DNA from: Palsa-295 sp963781105
GTDB taxonomy: Bacteria; Acidobacteriota; Terriglobia; Acidiferrales; UBA7541
Direction: 5' to 3'
DNA length: 64,000 nt
Assembly (NCBI GenBank): GCA_963781105.1
Contig: CAWAED010000010.1
Coordinates: forward strand, 62,001 to 126,000
Shown: positions 16,773 through 25,002 of the stretch, in pieces
Position numbering within the stretch: position 1 is the stretch's first letter
Layout: every line of letters starts with the position of its first letter
Program-made: the position numbers and the translations under genes
Notes under the pieces: model-generated
Databases searched by the model: none
Told to the model about the DNA's origin: nothing
The model's input: only the letters and a program-made list of their open reading frames with translations

Positions 16773-17390
16773 GTGAAAGTGTTCGCCATATTGCTGTTCC
16801 TTACGACGATGGCAATAAGCGCTGCGGCGCAGACACAGAGACCGCCCTCACCGCAATACGCCAAACCCGCAGGGGAACCGGTGCCCGAAAGCCGCACGCT
16901 TGAGGAGGCGCCCGCCGCTCCCGCTCTTCCCGCTGACTGGACCGCGCAGCTGGCTGCGCACCACGAAGCAATCGTCAGCGATCACTTGCGCATCCACGTT
17001 TTTCGGCTCCGGCCAGGTGATGATCTGCTCGGTGGAATCCGTGCCTACGTTAACGCGAACCACCTACAGGCTGCGGTTCTGTTGAGCGCGGTCGGCAGCC
17101 TCACACAGGCCTCGATACGTTACGCAAATCAGCCGGAAGCGCACATCCACACGGGACACTTCGAGATCGTCTCCATTACCGGAACTGTGGAAGAAGGCGG
17201 CGAACACATTCACCTATCGATCGCCACCGGACAAGGCAACATGATCGGCGGCCATTTGATGACCGGCTGCAAGATATACACGACGGGCGAAATAACGCTC
17301 GCGGAAATTGAAGGCGTGCGCTTCACGCGCGAAACAGACCGCGAAGGCAGCGGCTGGGACGAACTGAGAGTCTACCCCGCGAAGCCCTGA
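16773..17390 (+). CDS. Secreted PPC-domain (DUF296) protein
   Basis: This 205-residue protein begins with a signal peptide (VKVFAILLFLTTMAISAAAQ) and then a proline-rich linker to about residue 55. The rest is a PPC domain (plants and prokaryotes conserved, DUF296): LRPGDDLLGGIRAYVNANHLQAAVLLSAVGSLTQASIRY, then GHFEIVSITGTVEEGGEHIHLSI and GGHLMTGCKIYTTGEITL. Cytoplasmic PPC proteins form trimers, and in plants they are part of AT-hook DNA-binding proteins; an exported one is unlikely to bind DNA. The start is the GTG at 16773, seven bases after AGGAGA. Function is unknown. Confidence 0.8.
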   Translation: MKVFAILLFLTTMAISAAAQTQRPPSPQYAKPAGEPVPESRTLEEAPAAPALPADWTAQLAAHHEAIVSDHLRIHVFRLRPGDDLLGGIRAYVNANHLQAAVLLSAVGSLTQASIRYANQPEAHIHTGHFEIVSITGTVEEGGEHIHLSIATGQGNMIGGHLMTGCKIYTTGEITLAEIEGVRFTRETDREGSGWDELRVYPAKP

Positions 17391-17412
17391 GCGCGCCGGA
17401 CTTACAACGTCG

Positions 17413-18282
17413 TCACTTCGATTGAACCAGTGTTTCTTTGCCCGCTACGACTTGCGCGTGCCCCAGAAACGCCACCAACGACACACCGCCAATAATATTT
17501 CCCAGCAGAGTGGGCGCGAAGAAATGCCGGAAATACACGCCCCAACTCTCGACTCCGGTCACCACCAGGTAGAACTGCTTGGTCGAGCCGGCAATAATGT
17601 GATTGAAGCCGCCCAGCCCGATCAAATAAGTCAGTATGATGATGATACTCACGCGCGCGGATTCCGCGCCGGGTAGCAACCACACCGTCAACGCAATCAG
17701 CCATCCCGCGAAAATCGCCCGCACCAGCACGATTCCGAAAGCGCTGCCCGCGCCTTCCTGACTCACCGCCGAAAATACTTGTCGGAACTCGGGGCTGAAG
17801 AGCGCAATCTTTCCGATGCAGAGCGCGAAGATGAATGTGCCGACCAGATTTGAAGCCAAAATTACCGACCAGAGCCGCAAGACGCTGAAGATCCGTTCGA
17901 GACTCTGTTTCGAAAGCAACGGAAGAATCACTGTTAACGTCGTCTCGGTGAAGAGTTGCTGCCGGCCCAGAATTACGATCAGAAATCCCACGCAATATCC
18001 GAATTTTGAAATCAGCGGCGTCCAGGAAGCGTGTGGCAAATGCGCAGCGAGCAGCGCCTCCGCCACCAGCGAAAATCCCATGGACAGTCCCGCCGCGAGG
18101 CCTGACCAACCCAGCGCCGCTGAGGGGCGCTTAAACTCTTCCTCTCCTTCCCGGCGGATCGTTTCATAAACAATGTGCGGCCCGATCGCCAAGCGCTCTT
18201 CTACTTTCTTTTCTTCGGCTCGTGTATTAATTGCCGGAGATTCCTCCAGAGCGGTGGATGCATTCTGTTTTTCACGTTTCAT
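17413..18282 (-). CDS. Formate/nitrite transporter (FNT) family channel
   Basis: This 289-residue membrane protein belongs to the FNT family of pentameric channels for small monovalent anions such as formate, nitrite or hydrosulfide. The N-terminal 55 residues are charged and cytoplasmic; about six hydrophobic segments follow, with the family patterns GRQQLFTETTLTVILPLL, VGTFIFALCIGKIALF and LIGLGGFNHIIAGSTKQFYLV. I start it at the ATG at 18280-18282. The open frame continues upstream to 18618, but that part is not FNT-like and would run through the promoter of the divergent TPR gene. The substrate cannot be read from the sequence. Confidence 0.88.
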   Translation of the reverse strand: MKREKQNASTALEESPAINTRAEEKKVEERLAIGPHIVYETIRREGEEEFKRPSAALGWSGLAAGLSMGFSLVAEALLAAHLPHASWTPLISKFGYCVGFLIVILGRQQLFTETTLTVILPLLSKQSLERIFSVLRLWSVILASNLVGTFIFALCIGKIALFSPEFRQVFSAVSQEGAGSAFGIVLVRAIFAGWLIALTVWLLPGAESARVSIIIILTYLIGLGGFNHIIAGSTKQFYLVVTGVESWGVYFRHFFAPTLLGNIIGGVSLVAFLGHAQVVAGKETLVQSK

Positions 18283-18435
18283 TTTTCTTCGGTCATCCCG
18301 GGGGCTTATGGTGAGCAAAAGCGCACATGATAATTGCCCGGGGCCCGCCCGGGTGTCCATCACCAATAGCCTGTAGCCGGCCTCCAAGCCGCGACCGCCC
18401 TCGCAAGGGTCCAGAAACCCCCATAATTCGCTGCA

Positions 18436-18464
18436 TTGACGCGCCTTCGCGACTTTGCTATCTT
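18436..18464 (+). promoter_or_regulatory. Promoter of the TPR gene at 18494
   Basis: TTGACG (18436-18441), 17 bases, TATCTT (18459-18464). It lies 30 bases before the GTG start. Confidence 0.55.
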
Positions 18465-18493
18465 CCACTATAGTTTCCTGCGGAGAGTACCAA

Positions 18494-19108
18494 GTGAAGC
18501 GTCGCGCGATTCGAGCCACACAAGCCGCCAGCAAGAGCCATAAGCTGATGAAACAGAAGGCGATAAAGGCGAGCGCGAAGCTCAAGTCCGCCCCGCCCGA
18601 CCCTGACGCTCCTGCCAAGGAAGCGCAACTGAAATTCTACGAGGAAGCGCTTAAGTACTTTCAGCAGCAGAAGTTCCAGCGGGCCAAGCAAACCCTCGAG
18701 CGCGTGCTCGAAGGCCCCAGCAAAGAGCTCGGCGACCGTGCCAAGATGCATATCCGCATTTGCGACCAGCGCATTTCGCGGCCTCCCATTCCGGCACTCA
18801 AGTCCGCCGAAGAGCACTATACCCAAGGAGTCGCGCTTATGAACCTTGGCCGCTGGGATGAAGCTCGCGAGCACCTGGACCGCGCGCGCAAGTCCGCGCC
18901 TAAGGCCGACCACATCGTCTACGCGATGGCGGCGCTCGATTGCCTTACCGGCGAAGCCGAATCCGCCATGCAAAATCTGAAAATCGCGATTCAACTCCGT
19001 CCCGAAAACCGCTATCACGCGCGCAACGACGAGGATTTCGCTTTCTTGCAGGAAGATCCGCGCTTTACTGAATTGCTCTACCCCGAGCGGGAAGGTTCAG
19101 CAAACTGA
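18494..19108 (+). CDS. TPR-repeat protein
   Basis: This 204-residue protein has a basic N-terminal segment of about 45 residues (many Lys, Arg, Ala) and then tetratricopeptide-like helices: AQLKFYEEALKYFQQQKFQRAKQTLERVL at about 50-77 and AEEHYTQGVALMNLGRWDEAREHLDRARKSAP at about 108-139, with a third repeat to about 175. There is no signal peptide, so it is probably cytoplasmic. The start is the GTG at 18494, six bases after GGAGAG, with a good promoter upstream. Partner and function are unknown. It is divergent from the FNT gene and 83 bases before yvcK. Confidence 0.8.
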   Translation: MKRRAIRATQAASKSHKLMKQKAIKASAKLKSAPPDPDAPAKEAQLKFYEEALKYFQQQKFQRAKQTLERVLEGPSKELGDRAKMHIRICDQRISRPPIPALKSAEEHYTQGVALMNLGRWDEAREHLDRARKSAPKADHIVYAMAALDCLTGEAESAMQNLKIAIQLRPENRYHARNDEDFAFLQEDPRFTELLYPEREGSAN

Positions 19109-19191
19109 CTTCCGTGTTTTAGGGTGAAAATTTCCAGCGTACTTCTCTGTTAAGTTCGTCCGCAAAATGGTCCGGTGAAATTCTTTCAGTG

Positions 19192-20208
19192 ATGAAAGCC
19201 TCGCAGCTTCGAACCCAGCCTGTGCGGATTGTGGCCCTGGGCGGCGGCACAGGCCTCTCTGCCGTCCTGCGCGGGCTGAAAGAATACGTAGCCACTCCGA
19301 AAGACCTGACGCATCAGCCCATCGCCGATCTCGCGGCGGTCGTCACTGTCACCGACGACGGCGGCAGCTCCGGCCGCTTGCGGCGTGAATACCGCGTCTT
19401 GCCGCCTGGAGACATCCGCAATTGCATGGTGGCGCTGTCCAAGGACGAGCATCTTCTCGGCAAGCTCTTTCAATACCGCTTTCCGGTAGGCCGCGCGCTG
19501 GCTGGACACAGTTTCGGCAATCTTTTTCTCACGGCGCTTACCAACGTGACCGGCGATTTTCCCAGGGCCGTGCAAGTCTCCGCGGAGGTGCTCGCGATTC
19601 GCGGCCGGATTTTTCCATCCACCGCGCAGAACGTCACGCTCGAAGCCGAACTCGAAGACGGTACCATCGTCGCCGGCGAAACTAATATTTCCCGCTCGCG
19701 GCAACGCATCCGCCGCGTCCGCCTCGTGCCTAATCGCGTGCGTCCGCTGCCGGAAGTCCTCCAGGCAATTCGCGAAGCTGATTTAATCCTTGTCGGTCCC
19801 GGCTCGCTTTACACCAGCATCATTCCGAATCTGCTGGTCGAGCAAGTTACCGAAACAATCATGCACTCCAGCGCCACGCGCGTTTATATCGCCAATCTGA
19901 TGACGCAACCCGGCGAAACACAACACTACTCCGTTGCCGATCACGTCTGTGCCATCTACGACCACACCCGCAAAGGCCTCTTCGATTTCGCGGTCATCAA
20001 TCGCCGGCCAATTCCCAAAGCTCTGCTCAAGCGCTACCGCAAGCAAGGCGCCGAGCCGGTGCAGTCCTCCGCCGCGGAACTCAAACGCATGGGCCTGCGC
20101 TATATCACCGGCGACCTGCTGCGTCACAATCACGTAGTCCGGCACGATCAGGGACGTCTGACGCAGCTCTTGTTGGAAGAATTTGTAAAACGCCGCGTTC
20201 GCGATTGA
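19192..20208 (+). CDS. yvcK: YvcK/CofD-like gluconeogenesis factor
   Basis: This 338-residue protein belongs to the YvcK branch of the CofD fold, which in Bacillus and Mycobacterium binds UDP-sugars and supports gluconeogenic growth and cell wall synthesis. Visible motifs are the nucleotide-binding ALGGGTGLSAVLRGLK near residue 12, TVTDDGGSSGRLRRE, PPGDIRNCMVAL, and ILVGPGSLYTSIIPNLLV. The start may be the ATG at 19192 or the GTG at 19189; neither has a strong ribosome site. The usual neighbours rapZ and whiA are absent here. Assignment to YvcK rather than the F420 enzyme CofD rests on the TDDGGSSGRLR motif and the length. Confidence 0.92.
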   Translation: MKASQLRTQPVRIVALGGGTGLSAVLRGLKEYVATPKDLTHQPIADLAAVVTVTDDGGSSGRLRREYRVLPPGDIRNCMVALSKDEHLLGKLFQYRFPVGRALAGHSFGNLFLTALTNVTGDFPRAVQVSAEVLAIRGRIFPSTAQNVTLEAELEDGTIVAGETNISRSRQRIRRVRLVPNRVRPLPEVLQAIREADLILVGPGSLYTSIIPNLLVEQVTETIMHSSATRVYIANLMTQPGETQHYSVADHVCAIYDHTRKGLFDFAVINRRPIPKALLKRYRKQGAEPVQSSAAELKRMGLRYITGDLLRHNHVVRHDQGRLTQLLLEEFVKRRVRD

Positions 20209-20307
20209 ATATGGACGTTGCTAAGAATTGTTCGCATGTGAAACGAAAGGCCGCAACTAAAGGTCACTGTTTTGCGGTCTGTGCCCGTGAATTCTAAAAT
20301 GCTTTTC

Positions 20308-20336
20308 TTGCACCGTTATGCCCAGGTTCGTATACT
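20308..20336 (+). promoter_or_regulatory. Promoter of glutamate dehydrogenase
   Basis: TTGCAC (20308-20313), 17 bases, TATACT (20331-20336), giving a leader of about 125 bases before the ATG at 20470. The intergenic DNA holds no gene. Confidence 0.55.
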
Positions 20337-20469
20337 TGCCGACGCTGTCCGGACGGCAGGGAGGTGCGAAGACAGCTGAATTCGACGCGCGCTTTCGCCA
20401 CCCATCATCAACACTACTTTTTATTCGCGAGCAGAATCGCGTACTTTTCCGCTCTTTTGGGAGGTTGTT

Positions 20470-21738
20470 ATGCCGGCGGTTACGCACGATGAACTGAACG
20501 TTTACAAATCAGCCGAAGCGCGTTTCGAAGTCGCCGCGCAGAAACTGGGTTTGGAAGAGGGAATCTACCGGTATCTGAAATATCCCAGCAAGGAAATTAC
20601 GGTGTACGTACCCGTCGCGCTCGATAGCGGCAAATTGGAAGTCTTCATCGGCTATCGCGTACTCCACTCCTCCGTGCGCGGTCCGGGCAAAGGCGGGATT
20701 CGTTTTGCGCCGGACGTTTCGCTCGACGAGGTACGCGCTCTCGCCGCTTGGATGACCTGGAAATGCGCCGTAGTGAATATTCCCTTTGGCGGCGCTAAGG
20801 GCGGTGTGATCTGCGATCCCAGCAAGCTTTCGAAGACTGAACTCGAGCGCATCACGCGCCGCTACACCGCGGAATTAAGCGAATGGTTCGGCCCGGAGCG
20901 CGACGTGCCGGCCCCGGACATTGGCACCAACGATCAAACCATGGCCTGGGTGATGGACACCTATTCCATGCACGTGCGCCAGGCTACCACCGCCGTCGTC
21001 ACCGGCAAACCGCTGGAACTGGGCGGTTCCCAGGGTCGCAAGGAAGCCACCGGACGCGGCCTCATGATGTGCTGCAACAACGCGCTCACGAAACTCAAGA
21101 TGAAGCGCGACGGTTGCCGCGTGATCATTCAAGGTTTTGGCAACGTCGGCTCGCAGGCCGCGATTCTGATGCAGGAGGCCGGCTACAAAATCATCGGCGT
21201 CGCGGATATTCACGGCGGCCTGTACAACGACAAGGGTTTCGACGTTCCCAAACTCGTTGACTGGGTCTATGGGCAGCGCAAGCCCCTCCCGGAATTTCCC
21301 GGCGGAGGCGATAAGCAAACGGCCCAACAGGTTCTCTTTCACCCCACCGATATCCTGGTTCCCGCCGCCACCGAAAACCAAATCACCTCCGAAAACGTCC
21401 ACCAGGTTGATTGCAAGATCCTTTGTGAAGGCGCGAACGGTCCAACCACCTGGCCCGCCGACAAAGTGATCGAGCAAAAAGGAATCTTCATTATTCCCGA
21501 TATTCTCGGCAATGCCGGCGGCGTCACCGTCAGTTATTTTGAGTGGGTCCAGGACCGCCAGGGCTTCTTCTGGCGCGAAAGCGAAGTGAATGAAAGATTG
21601 CAAGATGTGATGGACCACAGCTTCGAACAGGTGGTAAGGTACGCGGAAACGCACGGTGTGAACAACCGCATCGCGGCTTACATCGTGGCGATTGATCGCG
21701 TGGCTCGTGCCTTGAAGCTGCGTGGGATTTACGCATAA
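20470..21738 (+). CDS. gdhA: Glutamate dehydrogenase (Glu/Leu/Phe/Val dehydrogenase family)
   Basis: This 422-residue enzyme interconverts glutamate and 2-oxoglutarate plus ammonia, linking nitrogen and carbon metabolism. It has the substrate-binding GPGKGGIRF (Lys74), TWKCAVVNIPFGGAKGG with Lys98 and catalytic Lys110, the APDIGT segment, and the Rossmann fingerprint GFGNVGSQAAILMQEAG. The start ATG is preceded by GGGAGG at a good distance. Length and motifs fit the hexameric enzymes of class II type (about 420 residues) rather than the 450-residue class I. Cofactor preference cannot be stated safely. It is followed after 36 bases by an aldolase gene. Confidence 0.95.
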   Translation: MPAVTHDELNVYKSAEARFEVAAQKLGLEEGIYRYLKYPSKEITVYVPVALDSGKLEVFIGYRVLHSSVRGPGKGGIRFAPDVSLDEVRALAAWMTWKCAVVNIPFGGAKGGVICDPSKLSKTELERITRRYTAELSEWFGPERDVPAPDIGTNDQTMAWVMDTYSMHVRQATTAVVTGKPLELGGSQGRKEATGRGLMMCCNNALTKLKMKRDGCRVIIQGFGNVGSQAAILMQEAGYKIIGVADIHGGLYNDKGFDVPKLVDWVYGQRKPLPEFPGGGDKQTAQQVLFHPTDILVPAATENQITSENVHQVDCKILCEGANGPTTWPADKVIEQKGIFIIPDILGNAGGVTVSYFEWVQDRQGFFWRESEVNERLQDVMDHSFEQVVRYAETHGVNNRIAAYIVAIDRVARALKLRGIYA

Positions 21739-21774
21739 ACGGGATGAGGGCCCGGAATTGGTCGAGGAGGAACC

Positions 21775-22581
21775 GTGTTTCCTGAATCGATTTTGCCCGG
21801 AGCATTAAAGAGCGAAGCAGAACACAGGCGTGACATGTGCGCCGTGGGCCGCTGGACCTACGAGCGCGGCTACGCGGCGTCCACCGATGGAAATATTTCA
21901 GTGCGCCTCGGTCCGGACCATATCCTCACCTCGCCCACTGGAATCTGCAAAGGAATGATGACCGAGGAAGACATGGTCATCACGGACCTGAACGGTAAGA
22001 AAATTGCCGGGCGCCGCAATCCCTCCTCCGAGCTCCTTATGCATCTTACGGTTTACCGTCATCGCCCGGACGTGAACGCCGTTTGCCACGCGCATCCGCC
22101 GGTAGCCACCGGATATGCCGCCGCTGGCATACCGCTGAATAAAGCCCTGCTGTGTGAATTGATTCTCTCGCTCGGATGCGTACCGGTCGCGCCTTATGGC
22201 ACACCGGGCACGTCCGAGCTCGCGGATTCGATCGAGCCCTTTGTGGACGGTTATGACGCGATTCTGCTCGCGAATCACGGCGTGGTCACCTATGGCCACG
22301 ACTTGATGACCGCGTTTTTCCGCATGGAAACCACCGAACACTTCGCGCGGGTCGCGCTCGTAACCGAAATGCTCGGCAAGCAGGTCCTGCTTTCCAGTTG
22401 CGACGTGCAAAAGCTCGTCGCTGCCCGCGCCCGCTACGGTCTACAGACGGCTTCTAACTTCGGCCCGGAATTTCCGGTCACTTCGGAAACCGCTGCGGAA
22501 AAGGAGCGCATCACGCTCACCCGCCGCGAATTGGAAGCGCTAGTGGATGAAGCCGTGAAGAAGGACCGCGCCCTGCATTAG
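21775..22581 (+). CDS. Class II aldolase/adducin family protein
   Basis: This 268-residue protein belongs to the zinc-dependent class II aldolase family that includes L-fuculose-phosphate aldolase. The metal-binding HAHPP motif (near residue 106), the catalytic-type glutamate in PSSELLMH near residue 85 and the later ANHGVV histidine are visible, along with ASTDGNISVRL and SPTGICKGMM. The start is a GTG at 21775 with GAGGAGG upstream. The C-terminal 50 residues beyond the domain are helical and charged. The natural sugar phosphate is unknown. It may be cotranscribed with gdhA. Confidence 0.87.
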   Translation: MFPESILPGALKSEAEHRRDMCAVGRWTYERGYAASTDGNISVRLGPDHILTSPTGICKGMMTEEDMVITDLNGKKIAGRRNPSSELLMHLTVYRHRPDVNAVCHAHPPVATGYAAAGIPLNKALLCELILSLGCVPVAPYGTPGTSELADSIEPFVDGYDAILLANHGVVTYGHDLMTAFFRMETTEHFARVALVTEMLGKQVLLSSCDVQKLVAARARYGLQTASNFGPEFPVTSETAAEKERITLTRRELEALVDEAVKKDRALH

Positions 22582-22629
22582 AAATCCGGGTCACGCTGCT
22601 GCAGATCCTCTGGCGCGTCTGATCGCTTC

Positions 22630-23877
22630 CTACTGCACCCGCTCGTGCGCGTATCCCGCTGCATCCAACGCCGCTTTCAGTTCCGCGATGTGCTCCGGCC
22701 CTCGCGTTTCCATGGTGATGTCAATCGCCGTATCTCCCAGCACCACGCCGTAGTAGGACCGGTTGAACTGCGTTTCCACGATATTCACTTTTTGCTCGGC
22801 GATCACGGTGGAAAGTCTCACCAGCGCGCCAGGATGATCCGGCAAATGAATCCGCAGCCGCACCATCCGTCCGTCTTTCACTAGCCCGCGCTCGATGATG
22901 CGCGCGAGCAGTGTCACGTCAATGTTCCCCGCCGAAATCAGCACGCCCAATTTCTTCCCGGAGTGCGCGGTCTTTTTGTTCAGTACGGCAGCCGCGGCCA
23001 CCGCGCCTGCCCCTTCCGTCAGCGTTTTTTCTTTTTCCAGGAGAAGCAAAATTGCGTTGGCGATCTCCTCTTCGTCCACCGTCACGATCTCATCCACATA
23101 TTTCTGAACCAGCGGGAACGTATGCGCTCCAGCCGAACGCACCGCAATTCCATCAGCGATGGTCTTCTCGGCGCGCAGGGTGACCACCTTTTTCTTCTCC
23201 ACGGCCGCTTTCATCGAAGGCAATTTCGAAGTTTGGACTCCGACGACTCTGATCTTCGGCTTCATCTCTTTCGCCGCGCACGCCACTCCGGCGATCAATC
23301 CGCCTCCGCCGATGGGAACCACCAGCGCATCTAGATCGTTCACCTGTTCGAGCATTTCGATTCCCAGCGTGCCTTGTCCCGCGATCACCGCTTCGTCGTC
23401 AAAAGGGTGAATGAACGTCAAGCCTTGCTCTTCGCAGCGGCGCAGCGCTTCCTGGCAAGCTTCGTCGTAGTTCGCGCCGAAGAGAATCACCTCCGCGCCG
23501 TGCCCTCGCGTCGCTGAGACTTTCACCAGCGGCGTCGTGAGCGGCATGCAAATTTGCGATGCAATCCCGCGTTTCGTCGCGTGGTACGCGACAGCCTGCG
23601 CGTGATTTCCCGCCGAAGCCGCAATCACTCCGCGCCGCCGTTCCTCCTCGGTCAGCAGCAAAATCTTATTCAGCGCGCCACGCTCCTTGAAAGAGCCGGT
23701 CATCTGCAGATTTTCCAGCTTCAAAAAGATGGAATTGCCTGTCAATTGCGAAAAAGTCTCTGAGCGCATAAATGGCGAGACGAAAATCGAGCTGCGAATT
23801 CGCGCGGAAGCCTGCTGGATCATTTTCAGTGTGACCCCCGCGGCGGAGTTCTTAATCGGTTCGGCCATGGATTTCAT
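22630..23877 (-). CDS. ilvA: Threonine ammonia-lyase with C-terminal ACT domain
   Basis: This 415-residue PLP enzyme deaminates threonine to 2-oxobutyrate, the first step of isoleucine synthesis. The PLP lysine is Lys64 in QMTGSFKERGA, the phosphate-binding loop is PIGGGGLIAG, and the tail (about 335-415) is an ACT domain (RIHLPDHPGALVRLSTVIAEQ) able to bind an amino acid. At about 410 residues it is the single-ACT form rather than the 510-residue E. coli IlvA. The start is the ATG at 23875-23877, five bases after AGGGGG; a GTG two codons upstream is also in frame. An intrinsic terminator with an Ile-rich reading frame before it lies directly upstream, suggesting control by isoleucine and hence a biosynthetic role. 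Confidence 0.93.
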   Translation of the reverse strand: MKSMAEPIKNSAAGVTLKMIQQASARIRSSIFVSPFMRSETFSQLTGNSIFLKLENLQMTGSFKERGALNKILLLTEEERRRGVIAASAGNHAQAVAYHATKRGIASQICMPLTTPLVKVSATRGHGAEVILFGANYDEACQEALRRCEEQGLTFIHPFDDEAVIAGQGTLGIEMLEQVNDLDALVVPIGGGGLIAGVACAAKEMKPKIRVVGVQTSKLPSMKAAVEKKKVVTLRAEKTIADGIAVRSAGAHTFPLVQKYVDEIVTVDEEEIANAILLLLEKEKTLTEGAGAVAAAAVLNKKTAHSGKKLGVLISAGNIDVTLLARIIERGLVKDGRMVRLRIHLPDHPGALVRLSTVIAEQKVNIVETQFNRSYYGVVLGDTAIDITMETRGPEHIAELKAALDAAGYAHERVQ

Positions 23878-23890
23878 GTGCACCCCCTGT

Positions 23891-23930
23891 AAAAAACAAA
23901 GGCCGTTGCCCTTCCGGGTAACGGCCTTTG
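23891..23930 (-). terminator. Attenuator terminator in the ilvA leader
   Basis: On the minus strand two 15-base arms (23916-23930 and 23897-23911) pair with a single A-C mismatch around a GGAA loop, followed at once by six T (23891-23896) and then the ilvA ribosome site. A terminator placed between the leader and the start codon implies regulated read-through. The 5' arm can pair instead with TAGCGGCC of the upstream leader (see the leader-frame entry). Confidence 0.8.
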
Positions 23931-23960
23931 GCGTTTCGAACTGGAATTCGCCGCCGGCCG

Positions 23961-24047
23961 CTATCCGCTCCTGATAATGGGAATAATGCGCGCAATAGCA
24001 GAGGCAGAGCGGAAAGGCGCGTAACGACGGCCAAATGCGGAATACAA
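23961..24047 (-). CDS. Candidate Ile-rich leader peptide of ilvA
   Basis: The minus-strand frame ending at the TAG at 23961-23963 finishes in AIARIIPIIRSG, with five Ile codons among nine (ATT four times, ATC once, at 23973-23996). Its stop codon lies within TAGCGGCC (23956-23963 on the plus strand reads ggccgcta), which can form 8 pairs, one of them G-U, with GGCCGTTA in the 5' arm of the terminator. A ribosome stalled at the Ile codons would leave this strand free to form the antiterminator; one that reaches the stop would cover it. The start is not clear: I give the TTG at 24047 (28 codons), but the frame is open to 24191 and no ribosome site stands out. Confidence 0.45.
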   Translation of the reverse strand: MYSAFGRRYAPFRSASAIARIIPIIRSG

Positions 24048-24254
24048 GATCGGGCGGACCGCGGCCAAAACAAAGGAACGAGTATCCCGCGGAATCGCCG
24101 GCCGAAATTGTGATTGGAAGTCCATTGCCAGAACAACGGATATCACGGGCATCGCGGGGATGGCAAACAAAAACTTAACGGGCGGCCTCAATCAATCATC
24201 AGAATGGGCTTCTCTATGAAGATATTTCGTTCTTTGCGCCGCGCCGCCACCGAG

Positions 24255-24296
24255 AAAAAAGGCGGGTAACGCTCGCTCCCGCGAACGCTGCCCGCC
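24255..24296 (-). terminator. Intrinsic terminator of the small secreted protein gene
   Basis: On the minus strand a stem of about 16 bp (outer arms GGCGGG and CCCGCC, one mismatch, two wobbles, GGGA loop) is followed by six T at 24255-24260. It lies 45 bases beyond the stop of the gene at 24342 and separates it from the ilvA leader. Confidence 0.8.
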
Positions 24297-24341
24297 CTGT
24301 TATTGTGTGATTGCTCGAGGTCTGCAAACGGTTGCGAAATG

Positions 24342-24698
24342 TCACTCCGCGATGCTGACGAATCGCGTCTTGCCTCCGAAGTGAATTTCAGTGATCTTGT
24401 TGTTGTTAATCACGAACGCGGAGTATTTCGCTTTGCTCGTTTCGTCCTTCCACTGTACCGGCGCCTCCGCCACTACCTTGCCGTTCATCGAAAGCTTTAC
24501 CTGTGTTTCATCCACGCTCACTGCATAGTCGCCGGGCTTCAAATCCTTGCCGGCGATCGTGGTTGGGTTCAGCAGTGTCATCACGGTGCTGATTCCCGCC
24601 TTGGTGTCTTTTGCTGGAGCAGTTCGCGCGGTGATTGAAACCAAAAGCACCAGCGCCGCGAGAATTGCAAAAATCTGCTTCATTGAGTGACGCGACAT
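24342..24698 (-). CDS. Small secreted protein of unknown function
   Basis: This 118-residue protein starts with a signal peptide (MKQIFAILAALVLLVSITARTAPA after a short basic lead). The mature part is a small beta-rich domain: TIAGKDLKPGDYAVSVDETQVKLSMNGKVVAEAPVQW, then FVINNNKITEIHFGGKTRFVSI. It resembles the small exported proteins that are frequent in Acidobacteriota and have no assigned role; I cannot name a family with confidence. The ATG at 24696-24698 follows GAGGAGGAAG; the frame is open to 24770 but has no better start. It has its own terminator. Confidence 0.7.
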   Translation of the reverse strand: MSRHSMKQIFAILAALVLLVSITARTAPAKDTKAGISTVMTLLNPTTIAGKDLKPGDYAVSVDETQVKLSMNGKVVAEAPVQWKDETSKAKYSAFVINNNKITEIHFGGKTRFVSIAE

Positions 24699-24965
24699 TT
24701 TTACTTCCTCCTCGAATTTTGTTTGCCCCTCGCACACGCTTAGACGCGGAGGTTTGCGGGGCGAGAGCAAGATCGCGAATGATTTAACGAAAAAATATCA
24801 GAGAGAAATAAATCGCGGCAACAACGCGAAAGTGAACACTGTCCGCGCGAAACCGAACACTACAAGCGGGACTCAAATGCGCGGAAAAATCCCAGGCTCC
24901 GAATATTGGTACGCAACCGCGCATCAAAATGTTTCATTGTGCGACGGGACAACTGGCGCACCGCG
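24699..24965. other. Intergenic region with no visible feature
   Basis: About 265 bases between the divergent small secreted protein gene and ruvA. It is relatively A-rich, and I see no gene, repeat or terminator before the ruvA promoter. Confidence 0.5.
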
Positions 24966-24994
24966 TTGACACCCTTGCGGCCCTAATCAATAAT
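24966..24994 (+). promoter_or_regulatory. Promoter of ruvA-ruvB giving a near-leaderless transcript
   Basis: A perfect TTGACA (24966-24971), 17 bases, AATAAT (24989-24994). The ruvA ATG begins at 25003, only nine bases after the -10, so transcription should start at or within two bases of the start codon. There is no ribosome binding site between them. Confidence 0.65.
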
Positions 24995-25002
24995 CGCAAG
25001 AC

